Shown here one piece after another: positions 25,113 to 33,691 of a DNA stretch of 37,366 nt (position 1 is its first letter; every line of letters begins with the position of its first letter). Made by a program: the position numbers and the translations under genes. The DNA lies in the NCBI GenBank assembly GCA_963738445.1, contig CAVTWS010000014.1:1-37366 (forward strand), given 5' to 3'. Below the pieces are notes generated by a model that was given only the letters and a program-made list of their open reading frames with translations, was not told the DNA's origin and made no database searches. Source of the stretch: CAVTWS01 sp963738445 (GTDB taxonomy: Bacteria > Actinomycetota > Acidimicrobiia > Acidimicrobiales > SHLQ01).

Positions 25113-26308
25113 TGCCCGACCTGGGGCCCGGCGACGTGCTCTCGTCCGCGCCGGACCAGTACCGCGACGACGTCCGGCGGTTCATCGTCGACCACGCTCC
25201 GAAGCTCCGGTTCGCCGAGGGCGTGCGCGTCCCGAGGACCGACGACGAGGAACGGGAGATCCGCGCGTGGTTGCGGGCGCTCTACGGTGCCGGGTATCTG
25301 GGTGGCGGGTGGCCCGTGGAGTGGGGCGGGCACGCCGACCATCGCCCGACGCACGACCTCATCGTGATGGAGGAGCTGTTCCTCGCTCGCGCCTACCGGC
25401 CGATCGACCAGGTCATGCTGTCCAGCCACGCCGTCCTGTCGTTCGGGACCGACGCCCAGAAACACGACTACCTGCCCCGGATCCGCTCCGGCGAGCACGT
25501 CTGGTGCCAGCTGTTCAGCGAGCCCGACGCCGGTAGCGACCTGGCGTCGCTGCGCACACGCGCCGAGCCGGTCGACGGCGGATTCGTGGTCAACGGCCAG
25601 AAGATCTGGAGCACCGATGCCCAGTGGGCCGACATGGGCATCATGTTGGCGCGGACCGATCCGAGCACGAGTCGCCATGCCGGGCTGACCGCCTTCGTGG
25701 TGCCCATGGGTCTCGCCGGGGTCACAGTGCGACCGATTCGCGAGATGACCGGCTCAGCCGAGTTCTGCGAGGTGTTCCTCGACGACGTCCGCCTCGGTCC
25801 GGAGCATCTGCTCGGTGAGCTCGGTGGCGGTTGGAAGGTCGCCACGTCGGGTCTGGCCTCGGAACGGGCCCACGTCGGCGCGAACGCGGTGCAACTCCAG
25901 ATGATGTTCGACGACCTGGTCGTTCTGGCGCGCGCCGCTCGGCTGCCCGACGGCAGCTCGGCGATCGAACACGAGGACGTCGCCGGACCCCTGGCCGACG
26001 CCTTGGCCGACGTCGAGGCGGTCCGCCTGATCGTGCACGACACCGTCCAGCGCATCCTGGACGACACCGACCACGTGAGCGACGGCCCCGTCGCCAAGCT
26101 CGCGTACACCGAGACGTTCGTGCGGCTGTGCGAGCAGGCGCTCGACCTGCTCACTGCGGCCAGCTCCGTCGACGAGTCGGGGCGACCGGCGGCGGAGCGG
26201 TGGCACGACATGTTCCTGTGGTCGCGCGCGCTCACGATCTCGGGCGGATCGTCGGAGATCATGCGGGGACTGATCGGCCGCCAGCTGCTCGGCCTTCCCC
26301 GAGCTTGA
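25112..26308 (+). CDS. Acyl-CoA dehydrogenase (FadE type)
   Basis: 398-residue flavin-dependent dehydrogenase, full length. FAD/substrate region WCQLFSEPDAGSDLASLRT, FVVNGQKIWST, the middle beta-domain ending in FCEVFLDDVRLGPEHLLGE, and C-terminal helices with ALTISGGSSEIMRGLIGRQLLGLP, the dimerisation and FAD-binding motif. ATG 25112 overlaps the hydratase stop (TGATG). With the small FadE at 23194 it may form a heteromeric enzyme. Confidence 0.93.
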   Translation: MPDLGPGDVLSSAPDQYRDDVRRFIVDHAPKLRFAEGVRVPRTDDEEREIRAWLRALYGAGYLGGGWPVEWGGHADHRPTHDLIVMEELFLARAYRPIDQVMLSSHAVLSFGTDAQKHDYLPRIRSGEHVWCQLFSEPDAGSDLASLRTRAEPVDGGFVVNGQKIWSTDAQWADMGIMLARTDPSTSRHAGLTAFVVPMGLAGVTVRPIREMTGSAEFCEVFLDDVRLGPEHLLGELGGGWKVATSGLASERAHVGANAVQLQMMFDDLVVLARAARLPDGSSAIEHEDVAGPLADALADVEAVRLIVHDTVQRILDDTDHVSDGPVAKLAYTETFVRLCEQALDLLTAASSVDESGRPAAERWHDMFLWSRALTISGGSSEIMRGLIGRQLLGLPRA

Positions 26309-26434
26309 AGCCCCGCGCCTGATCGGCGGGCCGGAACCAGCGGCTGCGGCAGGTGAACACGCGGGTTCGGTCGATGTACGTTGTGGCGGGAGGCGTTCGC
26401 TGGCGACGGCGACGCTCTTGGCTGGGGGTGACCG

Positions 26435-28291
26435 ATGTCGAACGCTTCACCGCCGCCACCGCCGGGCTGGTACCCCGATCCTCTCGGTCCGGGGGGACAA
26501 CGGTGGTGGGACGGAAGCCGATGGACCGAACACGTGAGTGGGGTTCAGTCGGCTCCGCCGGGCGTCGCATCGCCCGGTCCCACGACGGGCAACCCGTCGC
26601 CGCGTCGCGCCCGCACCTGGGTCTATGTCGCCGGTGTGCTGACCGTCGCTGCGCTCATCGCCGGCGGCGTCGTCCTGGCCGGCCGCGACGACTCCGACGA
26701 CGACCGGGACGAGGCATCCGGTGGAGATGACGACGAGACCTCGGACTCGGAGCCTGAACAATCGTCGACCAGCGAGCCGGCGGCGACGACCACCACAACC
26801 GTCGACACGACGACGACCGTGGTCCCGCCCGCAGGTTCGACCCTCGACGTGAAGTCGATCACCCTGGCCGCCGACCCCATCCAGGCGTTGCCCGATCGGT
26901 TCGAGTTCACCCCGAACGAGGAGGGGGTAACGGCGCTCGAGATCATCAGCGACGCAGCGACCGGATCGGGTGTGTTCTCCATCGAACGTCAGGATTCGAC
27001 GACGGCGACCGTGACCCCGATCGAGAACGGTTTCGCGGTCCACGATCCCGATCAAGCCGACGTAGCCGTCGTCGTCCGCGACGGCAGCCTGGAGATCTCG
27101 TGGATCGATGTCGACGGTGCTGAGGGCTCGGTGGTGCACGAGCTCGACGCCGACCAGTCCGCCAAGATCGGGACGCCTCCCACGCCCGTGTTCAGCCGCG
27201 CCGCCGCGACGACCCAGGCCGCGCCTGCCCAGGTCCCGAGCGGCATCGAACAAGCGCCGCTGGCGCCGTACACGATCTCCAACGTCGCGAGGATCACGTC
27301 GTCGTGGGAGCCCGCCACCGCACGGGTGCGGGTGCTTCCCGACCCGGCCTACTGCCAGAACCTCCCGGTGCCTTCGGTCGCCGGAATCGAGAACGGTTTT
27401 GCCACCTGCTCGGGAGCCTGGGCTCCGCCCGCCACAACGCTCATCTTTCGCGCCTCGGTCACCGCGCACCTACTCAGCATCGAGGATCTGAACTCGGAGG
27501 AGGCGACGCGGCTGCGGGCCCAGTGCGAAGCCCGCCTGAACGCGCACGCGTCCCTGGTGAGCTTCGGTGAGTTCGTCTTCGGCGTGGCGGGGGTGGTGGC
27601 GAGTCTGCTCCCGACCACCGCGATACCCGCTCGGGCCGTCACCGCGATCGGCGGCGTCGGCTTCGTGCTCGATTCGTGGGGCCGTATCGTCGATCCGTCG
27701 TCGGTCGCCGACCCCTGTGCGCGGGAGGTGCAGGTGCGGTTGCTCGATGGGGAATCGGCCGACTATGTCCGCACGCTCGCTTTCGACGTACCGCTCGTCG
27801 TGACTCCTCTCGACCCGACGTTCGAGGTCGTGGAGCAGAGCGGCCCGGTTGCGGTGCAGCCGTTCCCGGGGTCGGGCGCCGGTGTGGTCGGCGGAACGTT
27901 CACCTTCCGTCTGGCCCAGAGTGTCGGCACCGGGGACTTCCAGGCCAAGCTCACGTGGACCGGCGATTCCGATATGGACCTCCATGTCATCGATCCCAGC
28001 GGCGAGGAGATCTTCTACTCGCACCTGTCCTCGGCCAGCGGTGGACAGCTCGATCGCGACGAGATCCCCGTGTGCGGGGACTTGGCCCGTCATGCCGAGA
28101 GCGCCTTCTGGCCCACGGGCGGAGCACCTTCGGGCACCTACCAGATCTTCGTCGTCAACTTCCGGGCCTGCGATGATCAGCCGCACACGGCCACGATCGA
28201 GCCGATCGTCCTCGGCGTCTCGTTCGGAGCCCAGACGTTCACCATCGCGCCCGGCGAGCAATCCGAGGCGATCTCGGTCGTCGTCCCCTGA
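26435..28291 (+). CDS. DUF2510 membrane-anchored extracellular protein
   Basis: 618 residues. N-terminal DUF2510 motif (GWYPDPLGPGGQRWWDGSRW, residues 11-30), one membrane helix (about 61-83), an acidic Ser/Thr-rich linker (about 84-132), then an extracellular region with Cys residues and a hydrophobic stretch around residues 375-410. The C-terminal beta domain has KLTWTGDSDMDLHVIDPSGEE and YQIFVVNF, a YfaP/DUF2135-like signature. The role is unknown; it may sense or bind at the envelope. A possible -10 box TACGTT lies at 26377-26382 and a GGGGGTG ribosome site precedes the ATG. It stands alone between operons. Confidence 0.82.
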   Translation: MSNASPPPPPGWYPDPLGPGGQRWWDGSRWTEHVSGVQSAPPGVASPGPTTGNPSPRRARTWVYVAGVLTVAALIAGGVVLAGRDDSDDDRDEASGGDDDETSDSEPEQSSTSEPAATTTTTVDTTTTVVPPAGSTLDVKSITLAADPIQALPDRFEFTPNEEGVTALEIISDAATGSGVFSIERQDSTTATVTPIENGFAVHDPDQADVAVVVRDGSLEISWIDVDGAEGSVVHELDADQSAKIGTPPTPVFSRAAATTQAAPAQVPSGIEQAPLAPYTISNVARITSSWEPATARVRVLPDPAYCQNLPVPSVAGIENGFATCSGAWAPPATTLIFRASVTAHLLSIEDLNSEEATRLRAQCEARLNAHASLVSFGEFVFGVAGVVASLLPTTAIPARAVTAIGGVGFVLDSWGRIVDPSSVADPCAREVQVRLLDGESADYVRTLAFDVPLVVTPLDPTFEVVEQSGPVAVQPFPGSGAGVVGGTFTFRLAQSVGTGDFQAKLTWTGDSDMDLHVIDPSGEEIFYSHLSSASGGQLDRDEIPVCGDLARHAESAFWPTGGAPSGTYQIFVVNFRACDDQPHTATIEPIVLGVSFGAQTFTIAPGEQSEAISVVVP

Positions 28292-28295
28292 ACCG

Positions 28296-28339
28296 CCGCG
28301 TGCCGTGCGCCTGGGCCGCTCCGCGTGCCGTGCGCCTGG
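28296..28339. repeat. Short direct repeat after the DUF2510 gene
   Basis: CCGCGTGCCGTGCGCCTGG occurs at 28296-28314 and again at 28321-28339, 25 bases apart, in the gap between two convergent genes. No obvious hairpin or U-tract terminator accompanies it. Confidence 0.7.
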
Positions 28340-28344
28340 TGCGT

Positions 28345-28923
28345 TCAGTCCGCCGGGCGGGGGAGGAACTGGCCGGTGCTGGCCATGATCCCGCCGTCGA
28401 CGGGTATCGCAGTGCCGGTGACGAAACTGGCGGCGGGCGAGGCCAGGAAGCAGATGACCGCCGCCACCTCCTCGGCCCGGGCCCAGCGTTGCATGGGGAT
28501 GTGCCGGCTCCGCTCGGCCCGCCGCTCGCGATCGGAGGTGTGGCGGGTGGTCATGCCGGTCTCGGTGGGTCCGGGGCAGACGGCGTTGACCCGGATGGCG
28601 TCCGCGGCCAGATCGAGGGCCGTGGCCCGCGCCGCGTTGAGGATGGCCGCATCGAGGCCGCCGAACCGCTCGATCGCGGTCGACGCGGCGTTCTCGTTCA
28701 CGTCCTTCTCGGTGATGTCGCCCACGACGACGGCGTAACGCTCCCGGTCGTGGGCGCCCACCAGCCACTCGAACCCTTCGGTTGACGGGTCGACGGCGAC
28801 GACCCGTCCGCCCTCGCCCAGCACCTGCTCCACCACGGCGCGTCCGATACCTGATGCCGCACCCGTGACCACGGCGACCGGCCCACCCGTCAATGGCCCA
28901 CCCGTTTCCGCGTCGCCGGTCAT
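28345..28923 (-). CDS. SDR-like protein lacking the catalytic core
   Basis: 192 residues instead of about 260. The cofactor site (VVTGAASGIGRAV), the acidic strand (VVAVDPS) and GDITEKD are normal. After GGLDAAILNA the sequence jumps directly to ARATALDLAADAIRVNAVCPGP, which normally follows the catalytic Tyr and Lys. About 70 residues with the Ser and YxxxK are gone, cleanly in frame, near 28632. The C-terminus (FVTGTAIPVDGG) is intact. Either an inactive cofactor-binding protein or a recent in-frame deletion. ATG 28923 overlaps the upstream stop (28920-28922). Last gene of the minus operon. Confidence 0.8.
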   Translation of the reverse strand: MTGDAETGGPLTGGPVAVVTGAASGIGRAVVEQVLGEGGRVVAVDPSTEGFEWLVGAHDRERYAVVVGDITEKDVNENAASTAIERFGGLDAAILNAARATALDLAADAIRVNAVCPGPTETGMTTRHTSDRERRAERSRHIPMQRWARAEEVAAVICFLASPAASFVTGTAIPVDGGIMASTGQFLPRPAD

Positions 28924-29327
28924 GAGGTGATGCCGAGCGATCGGGCCCGCGCGCCCTTGTCGTGGAAATCCCGCTCCAGGACCACGAGATCGCCCTGGAA
29001 GAGCAGGCTCGACATGACGCCGACCGACCACCGACGACCGACCGCGTCGACGCCGTACATCTCGGGATCGGTCACCGTGGCCGACATCGAGTAATGGAGG
29101 GCGAGGCCGTCGTCGTTGGCCCAGAACTCATCCGGTTCGAGGCGAAGATCACCCCATCGGTCGAGGCCCCGGGCGAAGAAGGCGCGAATGGCGGGCCAGC
29201 CGACGAATCGGCCGCTGGCCACGTCGTCGAGCACCGCGTCGGGGGTGAAGAACCGCTCGGGCGCGTCCGGGTCGCCGCTCGACCAACCGGCGAAGAGGTC
29301 ACGAGCGGTCGAGATGCGGCGATCCAT
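28920..29327 (-). CDS. SnoaL-like / NTF2-fold protein
   Basis: 135 residues with the alpha+beta cone fold: an N-terminal helix (TARDLFAGWSSGDPDAPERFF), TPDAVLDDVASGRFVGWPAIRAFF and later strands with aromatic residues lining a pocket. Such proteins act as isomerases, cyclases or dehydratases on polyketides, terpenes and xenobiotics, or simply bind a ligand. It sits 30 bases after the LLM oxidoreductase and overlaps the SDR-like gene, so it belongs to the same pathway. The catalytic His/Asp cannot be assigned. Confidence 0.85.
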   Translation of the reverse strand: MDRRISTARDLFAGWSSGDPDAPERFFTPDAVLDDVASGRFVGWPAIRAFFARGLDRWGDLRLEPDEFWANDDGLALHYSMSATVTDPEMYGVDAVGRRWSVGVMSSLLFQGDLVVLERDFHDKGARARSLGITS

Positions 29328-29357
29328 GGATGCTCCAGTCGTAGTGTTTGCAGTCGG

Positions 29358-30275
29358 TCACGCGGCGTCGGGGGCCACGGCGTCGAGGAGCGGCAGGTAC
29401 GTCTCGGGCACGGCCAACCACTGGTCCGGGTCCGTGAGGCGCGGATCGAAGTTGCACTCCACGATGACCTCCTCGAATCCGGCGGCTGTCGCGGCCTCGA
29501 CCTCGGCGGTCAGACGGACGACGGGATCATCGGTCACCTCGGCCTCGTTCGGGCGCACGGCGAAGGTCCGGTGGAACACCCGGAGCGGTCGCTGCCCGGG
29601 CCGGCGACGGGCGTTCCTCGCCGCCACCGCCACGGCGACATCGGCGACCGGGCGACCGGCGGGATTCCACCCGTCGTACTGAGCGATCGTGCGCTCGATT
29701 CCGGCCGGCGAGGTCATGCCCGACAGCAGTGTCGGGTGGGCCTGGAGCGGTTTGGGTGAGATCATCGCCGGGTCGATGGTGAAGAACGGCCCCCTGTGGG
29801 AGACCGGATCGGGCCCCCAGCAGGCCCGGAGGGCGTCGACGAAGTCCTCGATGCGGCGGCCTCGTCGATGGAAGTCGGTGCCGGACGCATCGTGTTCCTC
29901 GGCGTTCCAGCCCACGGCCAGGCCGACCACCAGGCGCCCACCGCTGAGCTGGTCGATGGTGGCGAGGCGGGAGGCGAGCGCGGCGGGCCAGTGGTTGCCG
30001 GCCACGAGCACGCTGGTGCCCAGGGTGACCTCTTCGGTCCAGGTCGCAGCGGCGGCGAGCACCTCGGTCGGAGAGAAGACCGAGTGGTACTGCGGCGGCA
30101 CGGGGGTGCCCGGGCGGGAGCCATGGCTGCTCCGGGGGGCGACCGGCGCGAGGAAGTGATCCTGCACCCAGAGGCTCGTGTAGCCGAGCTCCTCGGCGCG
30201 GCGGCAGAAGCCCTCGAGCACGGCACGGTTCACGTGGGGGCCGAGCTGGGGGACGCACAGGCCGACCCCGGTCAC
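29358..30275 (-). CDS. LLM-class (F420-type) oxidoreductase
   Basis: 305 residues from GTG 30275. TIM-barrel strands VGLCVPQLGPHVNRAVLEGF, YTSLWVQDHFLAP, EVTLGTSVLVAGNHWPAALASRLATIDQLSGGRLVVGLAVGWN and CWGPDPVSHRGPFF are typical. It lacks an attached reductase domain, so it is either F420-dependent or needs a flavin reductase from elsewhere. The start GTG overlaps the ThuA stop as GTGA. It shares operon and strand with a kinase, ThuA-like and SnoaL-like genes; substrate unknown. Confidence 0.9.
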   Translation of the reverse strand: MTGVGLCVPQLGPHVNRAVLEGFCRRAEELGYTSLWVQDHFLAPVAPRSSHGSRPGTPVPPQYHSVFSPTEVLAAAATWTEEVTLGTSVLVAGNHWPAALASRLATIDQLSGGRLVVGLAVGWNAEEHDASGTDFHRRGRRIEDFVDALRACWGPDPVSHRGPFFTIDPAMISPKPLQAHPTLLSGMTSPAGIERTIAQYDGWNPAGRPVADVAVAVAARNARRRPGQRPLRVFHRTFAVRPNEAEVTDDPVVRLTAEVEAATAAGFEEVIVECNFDPRLTDPDQWLAVPETYLPLLDAVAPDAA

Positions 30276-31153
30276 GCCGCGCACCCGCCGTCTCGAGCGC
30301 CGCCGTCGACGGTCCAGCCATCGTGACCGAGGCTCCGTCGCCGCGCCCGAGCCCAGTCGTGGGCGGCGGCACCGGCGGCCCAGCGCAGGGCGTTCCCGAT
30401 CACCCGCCGGTAGGACGGGTCGGCGTAGGTTCCCGGACCGTCGCCGAACTGCAGGTAGCAGACCGGGCTGTTCCCTGCGTGTTTCACCCAGCCGACGAGG
30501 GAGCTGCCCGGTGCATGCGACCAGTCTCGACGAGAGCCGCGCTCGCCGCGGATGGCCAGGTCGGCCGAGAAGAAGTGGTCGTCGGTCAACGTGGCGTCGG
30601 TGCGCAGGAGCGGCACCACGTCGGCCTCCAGCACGGGGAAGAGGTACAGCTCGTCGGTGATGGAGAACCCGTCGCCCAGGCCGGCACAGACGGGATGATC
30701 GGGATCGATCACCGTCACCCGGTGGGTGGCGTCGAACTGGTAGCCGCTCGACGGGTAGTCGACCCCCGCCAGGGTGGCCGGGCCGTAGTGGAACCGACCC
30801 CCGAGCAGGCGGGCGTACTCCGGCCATGTCGGCCACCCGGCGATGGCGTGGTGCAAGAAGACGAGTCCCTTACCGGACTCGACCAGCGCGGCCCACGCCG
30901 ATCGCAGCTCAGGCGAGGGGTCGGTCAGCTCCATGGGCGGGTCGGCGCGCGTGAAGCGGATTCCGGGCATGTCGTAGAACGCCAGTACGTCGAACTCGGC
31001 ACAGCGGTCAGGGTGGATCAGCTGGTCGGCGGCCGGGTGCTCCACATGGGTCCACGTGATGCCGGGGTCGTCGTCGAACACGGCGAAGAACGGGTCGCGC
31101 GGGAACGGGTGCCCCTTGGTCACCAGCAGCACGCGAATCGGCGCGTTAGCCAC
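30272..31153 (-). CDS. ThuA-like domain protein
   Basis: 293 residues, resembling the ThuA/trehalose-utilisation fold (class I glutamine-amidotransferase-like). Visible are RVLLVTKGHPFPRDPFFAVFDD, the AFYDMPGIRF strand, GLVFLHHAIAGWPTWPEYARLLGGRF, HPVCAGLGDGFSITDELYLFP and YLQFGDGPGTYADPSYRRVIGNALRWAAG, the C-terminal GHG-like region. GTG 31153 starts just inside the conserved VANAPIRVLL; upstream codons are non-homologous. ThuA proteins occur in sugar oxidation clusters; here the neighbours suggest another polyol-like substrate. Overlaps both neighbours. Confidence 0.82.
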   Translation of the reverse strand: MANAPIRVLLVTKGHPFPRDPFFAVFDDDPGITWTHVEHPAADQLIHPDRCAEFDVLAFYDMPGIRFTRADPPMELTDPSPELRSAWAALVESGKGLVFLHHAIAGWPTWPEYARLLGGRFHYGPATLAGVDYPSSGYQFDATHRVTVIDPDHPVCAGLGDGFSITDELYLFPVLEADVVPLLRTDATLTDDHFFSADLAIRGERGSRRDWSHAPGSSLVGWVKHAGNSPVCYLQFGDGPGTYADPSYRRVIGNALRWAAGAAAHDWARARRRSLGHDGWTVDGGARDGGCAA

Positions 31154-31610
31154 GGCCGACGAACCCCCACTCACCCATGATCTCGGCTTCCCGCTCGACG
31201 CGAGCGGTGAGCAGCTCGGCGGCGCGGGGAGCCAGGGTCGGATGGCCGGCGGCCATGGCCGCATCGACTGCGCAACTCATCGCCTCTCCGGCGAGGGCGT
31301 AGGTGCGGGCGACGTCGTCGAGGTGCAAGCTGTCGGAGCGGCCCCGCGCGTACGCCTCGATCGCCGAGGTCACCGCCGCCGCCCCCGGCAGGGCCGTGAG
31401 CACCTCACGCGCGTAGGAGAGCATCGTTTCGGTCTCCTCCGTCATCCAGGCGATCTCGTGAGCCGCCCGGGTGGCGCAGTTGCGAACGACGTTCTCGAGC
31501 ATCGCCACCGCCAGCTGCGCCGTCTCGGAGGTCAGCTCGGGAGCCAGCGTCTCGAGGAGCTCACGACGGCAGTCGAGCAGGATCTGTTCGGTCGACGGTC
31601 GGGTGATCAC
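31146..31610 (-). CDS. Small helical protein paired with phosphotransferase
   Basis: 154 residues, almost all helix by composition (RPSTEQILLDCRRELLETLAPELTSE, VAMLENVVRNCATRAAHEIAWM). I do not recognise it with certainty; it resembles small proteins (DUF6285-like) encoded next to APH-like kinases. GTG 31610 overlaps the kinase stop (GTGA), so the pair is translationally coupled and may form a complex. Position 2 of the six-gene minus operon. Confidence 0.7.
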   Translation of the reverse strand: MITRPSTEQILLDCRRELLETLAPELTSETAQLAVAMLENVVRNCATRAAHEIAWMTEETETMLSYAREVLTALPGAAAVTSAIEAYARGRSDSLHLDDVARTYALAGEAMSCAVDAAMAAGHPTLAPRAAELLTARVEREAEIMGEWGFVGRG

Positions 31611-32659
31611 GCGGGTGCTCCTTCATCGGCTCCGGATGGGGCCGCCATCGCGGCGGTCAGCTGGTTGCAGGCGGCCATGAAGTTGACGTGGGCCGTGGTG
31701 GCGGCGTTGATGTTGTAGGTGGTCATGACACCGTGCGTTCGGCCGTCGGCCAGCGCATCCGCAGCCAGGAGGATCTGGCTGAACACCCGGGCCGCCGAGA
31801 CCATCGAGAAGTAGGCGACGGTGAGCTGGTTCACGGCCGGTTCGGGGAAGCCGGTGATCTCCCGGTAGCGGGCGAGGAAGGCCTCGGGGTCGGGGGCGTA
31901 CATGTTCGGCGGCGACGCCATGGCGTAGTTGAGGTACCAGCCGAGGTCCTCCCGAGGGTCGCCGAGATGGGCGTACTCCCAGTCGATGAGGAGGTGAACG
32001 CCACCGTCGCCCACCATGATGTTGGCCGGCTGGAGGTCGCCGTGGACGAGCCGCAGCGGGAGCTCGGCCGGGCGGTGGGCGTCGAGCCACGCCGGCACGT
32101 ACCGCATGATCGGGTTCGCTTCCGTGAGTTGGCGCTCCGCAGCCGTCCACTCGCCGATCAGCTGGTCCATATAGCGGTCCCAACTGGGCGGACGGGCGAC
32201 CGAGCCGGGCAGCACAGATTCGTCGACGAGGTGGGTGCGGGCGACGGTCTCGGCGAAGTCGAGCGGGTGTCGCCCCAGGTCGTCGCCCAAGGTGGCGAGG
32301 ACCGACTGGAGTGACGGCCCGGAGCAGTGGTCGAGCACGATCACCTTCGTGCCCAGGTGGGTGCCGTCGTCGAAGTACCGGGCCGCCGGCATCGGTACGG
32401 CACCCGTCTCGGTCAGCGATCGCAGCAGAGACCACTCGGCGTCGCGGTCGGACACCAGGAAGGTGCGATCGGGCGGCGGGTCGCCCCGCAACACGATGGT
32501 CTCGACGGTGCCGTCGCCCCAGTCCACCTCGGCGCGGGCCATGACGCGGCTGTACCCGCCCGTCATCAGCTCGTAGCCGGTGATCGACGGCGTTCGACCC
32601 GGCGCCACGGAGGCGAGGAACGCGGCCAGCCGTCCGGGCATGGTGGTCAAGTCGTGCAT
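31607..32659 (-). CDS. APH-like phosphotransferase family protein
   Basis: 350 residues from ATG 32659 (an upstream ATG at 32722 would run into the promoter region). Kinase motifs: N-lobe MTGGYSRVMARAEVDW and IVLRGDPPPDRTFL, catalytic loop HGDLQPANIMVGD, and DWEYAHLGDPREDLGW with the metal-binding Asp. First gene of the operon and divergent from an SDR/kinase operon. It probably phosphorylates a hydroxyl or CoA-ester intermediate; it is not clearly related to aminoglycoside resistance. Confidence 0.88.
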   Translation of the reverse strand: MHDLTTMPGRLAAFLASVAPGRTPSITGYELMTGGYSRVMARAEVDWGDGTVETIVLRGDPPPDRTFLVSDRDAEWSLLRSLTETGAVPMPAARYFDDGTHLGTKVIVLDHCSGPSLQSVLATLGDDLGRHPLDFAETVARTHLVDESVLPGSVARPPSWDRYMDQLIGEWTAAERQLTEANPIMRYVPAWLDAHRPAELPLRLVHGDLQPANIMVGDGGVHLLIDWEYAHLGDPREDLGWYLNYAMASPPNMYAPDPEAFLARYREITGFPEPAVNQLTVAYFSMVSAARVFSQILLAADALADGRTHGVMTTYNINAATTAHVNFMAACNQLTAAMAAPSGADEGAPA

Positions 32660-32700
32660 GCGTCCCCCGTCCGGCCGCCGGTGGGCCAGGAAATTGATCA

Positions 32701-32740
32701 GACAGTTAGTTATCATCGTCATCGACCGTCGGCAACTGTC
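32701..32740. promoter_or_regulatory. Candidate operator in divergent promoter
   Basis: GACAGTT at 32701-32707 and its complement AACTGTC at 32734-32740, separated by 26 bases, lie between the divergent kinase (minus) and SDR (plus) genes. TATCAT within it (32711-32716) is a possible -10. The arms are short, so chance is possible. Confidence 0.35.
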
Positions 32741-32766
32741 CCGGTCGTGTGGGGGGATCCGGGGGG

Positions 32767-33690
32767 ATGTCCATGTTCGATCTCAGGGGCAAGTCGGTGC
32801 TCGTCACGGGCGCCTCGTACGGCCTGGGCGAAGCGTTCGCTCTCGCCTTCGCCGAGGCCGGTGCCGACCTGATCCTCACCGCCCGCTCGGCCGATCTGCT
32901 CGGGTCGGTGGCCGAGGCGTGCCGGGCCCAAGGGGTGTCGGTCACCGCCGAGCCGGGCGACGTGACGGTCGAGGACGACGTGCGGCGCGTCGTCGCCACC
33001 GGTGTGGCCGAGCGGGGCCGGATCGACGTGCTGGTGAACAACGCCGGGGTCGCCGATCTGCGGGGCCTCGCCACCGAGGTCTACGACACCGAGACCTTCC
33101 GCCGCATCGTCGAGGTCGACCTCGTGGGTGCGTTCATGGTGGCCCGTGAGGTCGGGCACCACATGCTGAGTCGGGGCCGGGGGTCGATCATCAATGTGTG
33201 CTCGATGATGGCGAGCGGCGCCAGCGAGCTGAACATCGCCTCGTACGCCGCGGCCAAGGGTGGCCTGCTCAACCTGACCCGCCAGCTGGGGGTGGAGTGG
33301 GCCGACCGTGGCGTTCGGGTCAACGCGGTGTCGCCCGGCTTCATCGTCACCGAGATGACGCGTGCCCCGCTCGAGGGCATGGGCATGACGACGTACATCG
33401 CCAGCCGCACCCCGATGCGGCGCGTCGGTGAGGTGCACGAGGTCGTCGGTCCGGTGTTGTTCCTGGCGTCCGATGCGTCGTCGTACATCACGGGCGTCGA
33501 CCTGCTCGTCGACGGCGGCACCAATGCCGCCAACGGGTTCGCCCAGGTGATGCCGGTCCACTACGAGTGGAACGCCGACACCGCACCCCGGGTACCCGGT
33601 TGGTACGAGGGCTTCGCGCCCCAGCCCGCATGGATGCAGGCGTTGCGCGCCGGCATCCCAGGAATCCACTACCCCGTCCCGGAGGACTGA
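32767..33690 (+). CDS. SDR family oxidoreductase
   Basis: 307 residues from ATG 32767. All classical SDR motifs are present: TGASYGLGE, NNAG in VNNAGVADL, Ser in NVCSMMASGAS, YAAAK (catalytic Tyr/Lys), VRVNAVSPGFIVTEM and GVDLLVDGG. A C-terminal extension of about 40 residues (NAADTAPRVPGWYEGFAPQPAW region) is unusual and may cover the active site. Followed after one base by an APH-like kinase gene, so the two form an operon. Confidence 0.92.
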   Translation: MSMFDLRGKSVLVTGASYGLGEAFALAFAEAGADLILTARSADLLGSVAEACRAQGVSVTAEPGDVTVEDDVRRVVATGVAERGRIDVLVNNAGVADLRGLATEVYDTETFRRIVEVDLVGAFMVAREVGHHMLSRGRGSIINVCSMMASGASELNIASYAAAKGGLLNLTRQLGVEWADRGVRVNAVSPGFIVTEMTRAPLEGMGMTTYIASRTPMRRVGEVHEVVGPVLFLASDASSYITGVDLLVDGGTNAANGFAQVMPVHYEWNADTAPRVPGWYEGFAPQPAWMQALRAGIPGIHYPVPED

Positions 33691-33691
33691 G

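Noticed and set aside
28296..28339. Direct repeat as a CRISPR or attachment site
   Set aside because: Only two copies 25 bases apart, with no spacer array and no integrase or tRNA nearby.
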